A DNA stretch of 44,706 nt from JAFDZO01 sp041859205 (GTDB lineage Bacteria; Bacteroidota; Ignavibacteria; Tepidaquicellales; Tepidaquicellaceae). Position 1 is the stretch's first letter, and each line of letters begins with the position of its first letter. Below, one piece after another: positions 42,377 to 44,706 of the stretch. The notes beneath the pieces were generated by a model, which was not told where the DNA came from, searched no databases, and saw nothing but the letters and a program-made list of their open reading frames with translations. Made by a program: the position numbers and the translations under genes. The stretch is taken from assembly GCA_041859205.1 (NCBI GenBank), contig JBHEKU010000138.1, positions 1-44,706 on the forward strand, in the 5' to 3' direction.

Positions 42377-42769
42377 ATGAAATATTTATTTTTGCTAATA
42401 TTTTTTTTACCCTCATATTCATATTCCCAAAGTTTGCCTGTTTTAGATTCCTTAGATAACAGCAGATTTGTGTTAATTGATACCACTGAATCTCTAGTTT
42501 CAATTTGTTCGCTTGACATAAATATAGTTGATGAAGATTTTATACCGCTACAACTAGCTTTTATTACCTTTTACGACTCTACGGGGAAAATGATTGTCGC
42601 AACTGAAACCAATGATAAAGGTGATGGGGTAATCTTTTTTCCGAGGGAAAATGATATTAAAAAAATAAAAGTAGCATATGTTGGATATAAGTATTTTGAA
42701 TCAAGATTGGATATTAAGAATAGTTTGTTTTTTAAAATTATGCTCAAGCGGGTACAATTTACTTATTGA
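42377..42769 (+). CDS. Secreted carboxypeptidase-regulatory-like domain protein
   Basis: A 130-residue protein with a signal peptide ending near SYSQ. The mature part looks like a carboxypeptidase D regulatory-like beta-sandwich: LDINIVDEDFIPLQLAFITF, a TNDKGDGVIFFP turn, and IKVAYVGYKYFESRL. Such domains are common at the N-terminus of outer-membrane receptors, but here the domain stands alone. Function unknown. Confidence 0.7.
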   Translation: MKYLFLLIFFLPSYSYSQSLPVLDSLDNSRFVLIDTTESLVSICSLDINIVDEDFIPLQLAFITFYDSTGKMIVATETNDKGDGVIFFPRENDIKKIKVAYVGYKYFESRLDIKNSLFFKIMLKRVQFTY

Positions 42770-42798
42770 AATAATTTAAATGATAAATAATAAACTTA

Positions 42799-43296
42799 AT
42801 GCCAACAACAATAAAGCAACTTCTTATAGAGCAGTATGCTGCCTGTTATAATGAAGAAAACTGGTTTAAGCCCCTGAAAGACGTTATATCGGATTTATCC
42901 GATGAAGAATTTAAATGGAAGGAAAGCGAAGAGGAGCATTCAATCCGCCAGCTTGTGATTCATCTATTATTCTATAATGAAAGGTATTACTATCGTTTCA
43001 TAGGAAATCCTTTGCCGGCAGTGCATATATCACCGGATAAAGATACTACATTTGATGATAATGATTTATCGAAGGAAGAATTGCTCGATAAATTTTATAA
43101 AGTGATGGATGGTTTGTACCAGGCTATGAAAGATGCGGCCGAAGAAAAATTTGATGAAAGACCATTTGATGATGCCGATAAAACCTGGCTGTGGTGGGAA
43201 ACTCTGCATAATATAAATATTCACAATGCGTATCACCTCGGGCAGATGATGATTATGAAAAAGAAGATGAGATTAAAAAATAATGAGAGGTTATAA
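42799..43296 (+). CDS. DinB-like four-helix protein
   Basis: A 165-residue protein of the DinB/DfsB superfamily with the metal-ligand histidines in LVIHLLFYNERYYYRF and NIHNAYHLGQMMIMKKKM. A family-typical QLLIEQYAACYNEENWF starts the protein. The enzymatic role is unknown and could be a thiol transferase. Its 3' end overlaps the hicA 3' end by 6 bp on the other strand. Confidence 0.85.
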   Translation: MPTTIKQLLIEQYAACYNEENWFKPLKDVISDLSDEEFKWKESEEEHSIRQLVIHLLFYNERYYYRFIGNPLPAVHISPDKDTTFDDNDLSKEELLDKFYKVMDGLYQAMKDAAEEKFDERPFDDADKTWLWWETLHNINIHNAYHLGQMMIMKKKMRLKNNERL

Positions 43297-43506
43297 ATTA
43301 TTTACGAAGTCGGTTATATCAATGCCTGCTTGTTTTAAAATACTTCTGAATGTACCGTAGGGAATTTCTTTTTTATTCATAGGAAGGATTACAGTCTTTC
43401 CGGAGGTATTCTTAAATTTACCATGCGAACCTTTTTGAGAAACAAGAATAAAGCCTATCCTTTTTAAAACGGTTTCTATTTCTTTCGAAGAATATTCTTT
43501 AGGCAT
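43291..43506 (-). CDS. hicA: HicA family mRNA interferase toxin
   Basis: A 71-residue HicA toxin with the dsRBD-like fold. The catalytic His lies in SQKGSHGKF (about residue 28), followed by VILPMNKKEIPYGTFRSILKQAGI. It cleaves mRNA when free of HicB. It overlaps hicB by 8 bases and is translated after it, the antitoxin-first order. Confidence 0.93.
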   Translation of the reverse strand: MPKEYSSKEIETVLKRIGFILVSQKGSHGKFKNTSGKTVILPMNKKEIPYGTFRSILKQAGIDITDFVNNL

Positions 43507-43708
43507 TTACAACTTCCTTACCGAGGAAAAGTGAATCAATATTTTGGATTTCTATATCTGTTTCTCCTTCAAAGTAGAGTTCGATTGCTTCCTTAATGTT
43601 TTTTCTGGCTTCATCAATACTATCTCCAAAAGAGGAAATCTCCACATTGAGGCATTGAGCTATATAGTGTTTCCCTTCATTCCAGATTACATAATTAATT
43701 TCTTTCAT
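43499..43708 (-). CDS. hicB: HicB family antitoxin, short form
   Basis: A 69-residue HicB-like protein: NYVIWNEGKHYIAQCLNVEI followed by SFGDSIDEARKNIKEAIELY is the partial RNase H-like fold that binds HicA. It lacks the C-terminal DNA-binding domain of longer HicB proteins, so repression of its promoter would need another factor. It overlaps hicA by 8 bases. Confidence 0.9.
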   Translation of the reverse strand: MKEINYVIWNEGKHYIAQCLNVEISSFGDSIDEARKNIKEAIELYFEGETDIEIQNIDSLFLGKEVVNA

Positions 43709-43758
43709 AGTACTTTTTAAATAAATGTAATTTTTTTTTTGATATTTTAATAGTGATA

Positions 43759-43786
43759 TTTTACCGATAGGTTTTTTTAGGTAAAA
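43759..43786. promoter_or_regulatory. Inverted repeat between hicB and pepT
   Basis: TTTTACC (43759-43765) and GGTAAAA (43780-43786) flank 14 bases. It could be part of the control region of the divergent hicBA or pepT genes. The stem is short and AT-rich, so chance is possible. Confidence 0.25.
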
Positions 43787-43846
43787 AAAAGAATATGAAA
43801 TAAAGGTTTTTTTATGGTTAATTTTATGAAATACTAAACATTTGAT

Positions 43847-44706
43847 ATGTCAAAACTAATTATAAACTACACCTGCTTCGATAGGTTTTTGAAATACGTT
43901 ACAATTGATACGCAATCGGATATGAACTCCACTTCCTCGCCTTCCACTGAAAAACAAAAAAATCTTGGGAAAATTTTAGTTGAAGAGCTTCTTGCAATGG
44001 GAATTACTGATGCGCATCTTGATGACTTTGGATATGTTTACGGAACGCTGCCATCCAATACAGATAAGAAAGTACCTGTAATCTGCTTCTGCTCGCACAT
44101 GGATACTTCACCGGAATCAAGCGGAGCGAATGTGAAACCTATCATTCATAAAAATTATGCAGGCGGAGATATTGTACTGCCTGCCGATAATACACAGGTA
44201 TTAAGACCGGAAGAAAATCCCGAGCTGAATAACAATATCGGCTGTGATATTATTACATCTGACGGCACAACACTGCTCGGCGCAGATAATAAAGCCGGGC
44301 TTGCTGAGATAATGGATGCTATAAATCATTTAATTGCTCACCCGGAAATAAAGCATGGCACAATAAAAATTTTATTTACACCTGATGAAGAGATAGGCAG
44401 AGGAGTTGATAACGTTGACCTTAAAAAGCTCGGCGCAGACTTTTGTTATACAATGGACGGCGAAGCATACGGACATATAGAAGACGAAACGTTTTCAGCA
44501 GATGCAGTTGTGATAAAGGTGCATGGATTTAATACTCACCCGGGATTTGCAAAAGGACTGATGGAGAACGCCGCAAAAATTGCTTCGGAAATTATTGATG
44601 CTCTTCCTAAGGGAAGATGTTCTCCTGAAACAACTTCAGGCAGGGAAGGTTTTGTTCATCCGATTGTAATGGAAGGCGGAGTTGAATCAATGACTTTGAA
44701 ATTTAT
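43847..44706 (+). CDS. pepT: Peptidase T (tripeptidase), 5' part
   Basis: The window cuts the gene after 286 full codons. The visible part matches peptidase T of the M20 family, an aminotripeptidase with two zinc ions. Metal and catalytic motifs are CSHMDTSPE (His84), GADNKAG (Asp147) and PDEEIGRG (Glu181, Glu182), followed by the lid/dimerisation domain with HGFNTHPGFAKG. The usual length is near 410 residues, so about two thirds is present. Confidence 0.94.
   Translation, partial: MSKLIINYTCFDRFLKYVTIDTQSDMNSTSSPSTEKQKNLGKILVEELLAMGITDAHLDDFGYVYGTLPSNTDKKVPVICFCSHMDTSPESSGANVKPIIHKNYAGGDIVLPADNTQVLRPEENPELNNNIGCDIITSDGTTLLGADNKAGLAEIMDAINHLIAHPEIKHGTIKILFTPDEEIGRGVDNVDLKKLGADFCYTMDGEAYGHIEDETFSADAVVIKVHGFNTHPGFAKGLMENAAKIASEIIDALPKGRCSPETTSGREGFVHPIVMEGGVESMTLKF

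Overview
The window looks like a chromosomal segment of an AT-rich bacterium of the Bacteroidota/Ignavibacteriota (Chlorobi-side) assemblage. Five secreted proteins end in a type IX secretion (T9SS) sorting tail built around NYPNPFNPxT or a close variant (two have Q-N-F-P or Q-N-Y-P forms), and a PorV/PorQ-family outer-membrane protein is encoded nearby. The CoaBC active-site variants, the scarcity of Shine-Dalgarno sites and the TTG starts fit the same group. The assignment is inferred from gene content only.

Layout. 1-1110: a 14-copy heptamer repeat, a palindromic upstream box and an HTH-protein gene of unknown function. 1129-3924: small secreted proteins on the minus strand, two tandem lipoprotein paralogs (one frameshifted) and three tandem periplasmic paralogs. 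3925-9295: an inverted-repeat element, an OB-fold protein, a LamG/Kelch T9SS protein, a Tat-type phosphoesterase and another T9SS protein. 9451-16539: tRNA-Arg(CCT) and a housekeeping run (SDR, LOG-family protein, yicC, gmk, rpoZ, terminator, coaBC, family-4 UDG, dnaB). 16550-22741: GNAT, DUF1460 amidase-like protein, plsY, an orphan N-terminal transketolase half, DUF2200, PorV/PorQ-like protein, Bax-inhibitor-1 protein and DinB-like protein. 22742-24436: a palindrome-rich zone with the second HTH paralog and the second copy of its upstream box. 24437-30683: a frameshifted peptide-binding protein and three tandem T9SS beta-propeller-like proteins. 30848-39344: a small DUF6504-like protein, guaB, an M23 peptidase without a standard start codon, envelope proteins, thermonuclease, pyrimidine phosphorylase and comEC. 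39406-44706: a secreted repeat protein, a TsdA-like dihaem cytochrome followed by a relic of a second copy, a DinB-like protein, a hicBA pair and the 5' part of pepT.

How the genes work together. The rpoZ-containing run and the coaBC-udg-dnaB run look like two transcription units separated by a strong hairpin at 12965-13007. gmk and guaB both serve guanine nucleotide synthesis, but from separate loci. ComEC, the thermonuclease and the pyrimidine phosphorylase lie close together and could jointly handle external DNA and its nucleosides, though comEC is divergent from the other two.

The most unusual material is the two-copy HTH gene family. Both copies carry a 45-bp upstream box matching at 39 of 45 positions, far from the start codon, and both lie among unusual repeats: heptamer tandem repeats for copy 1, and a cluster of short-loop hairpins for copy 2. 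Other points are short repeats with 7-bp period at several loci, a dispersed CACAGAG inverted-repeat element in two copies, two single-base homopolymer frameshifts, and a peptidase gene whose signal peptide lies upstream of any ATG, GTG or TTG.
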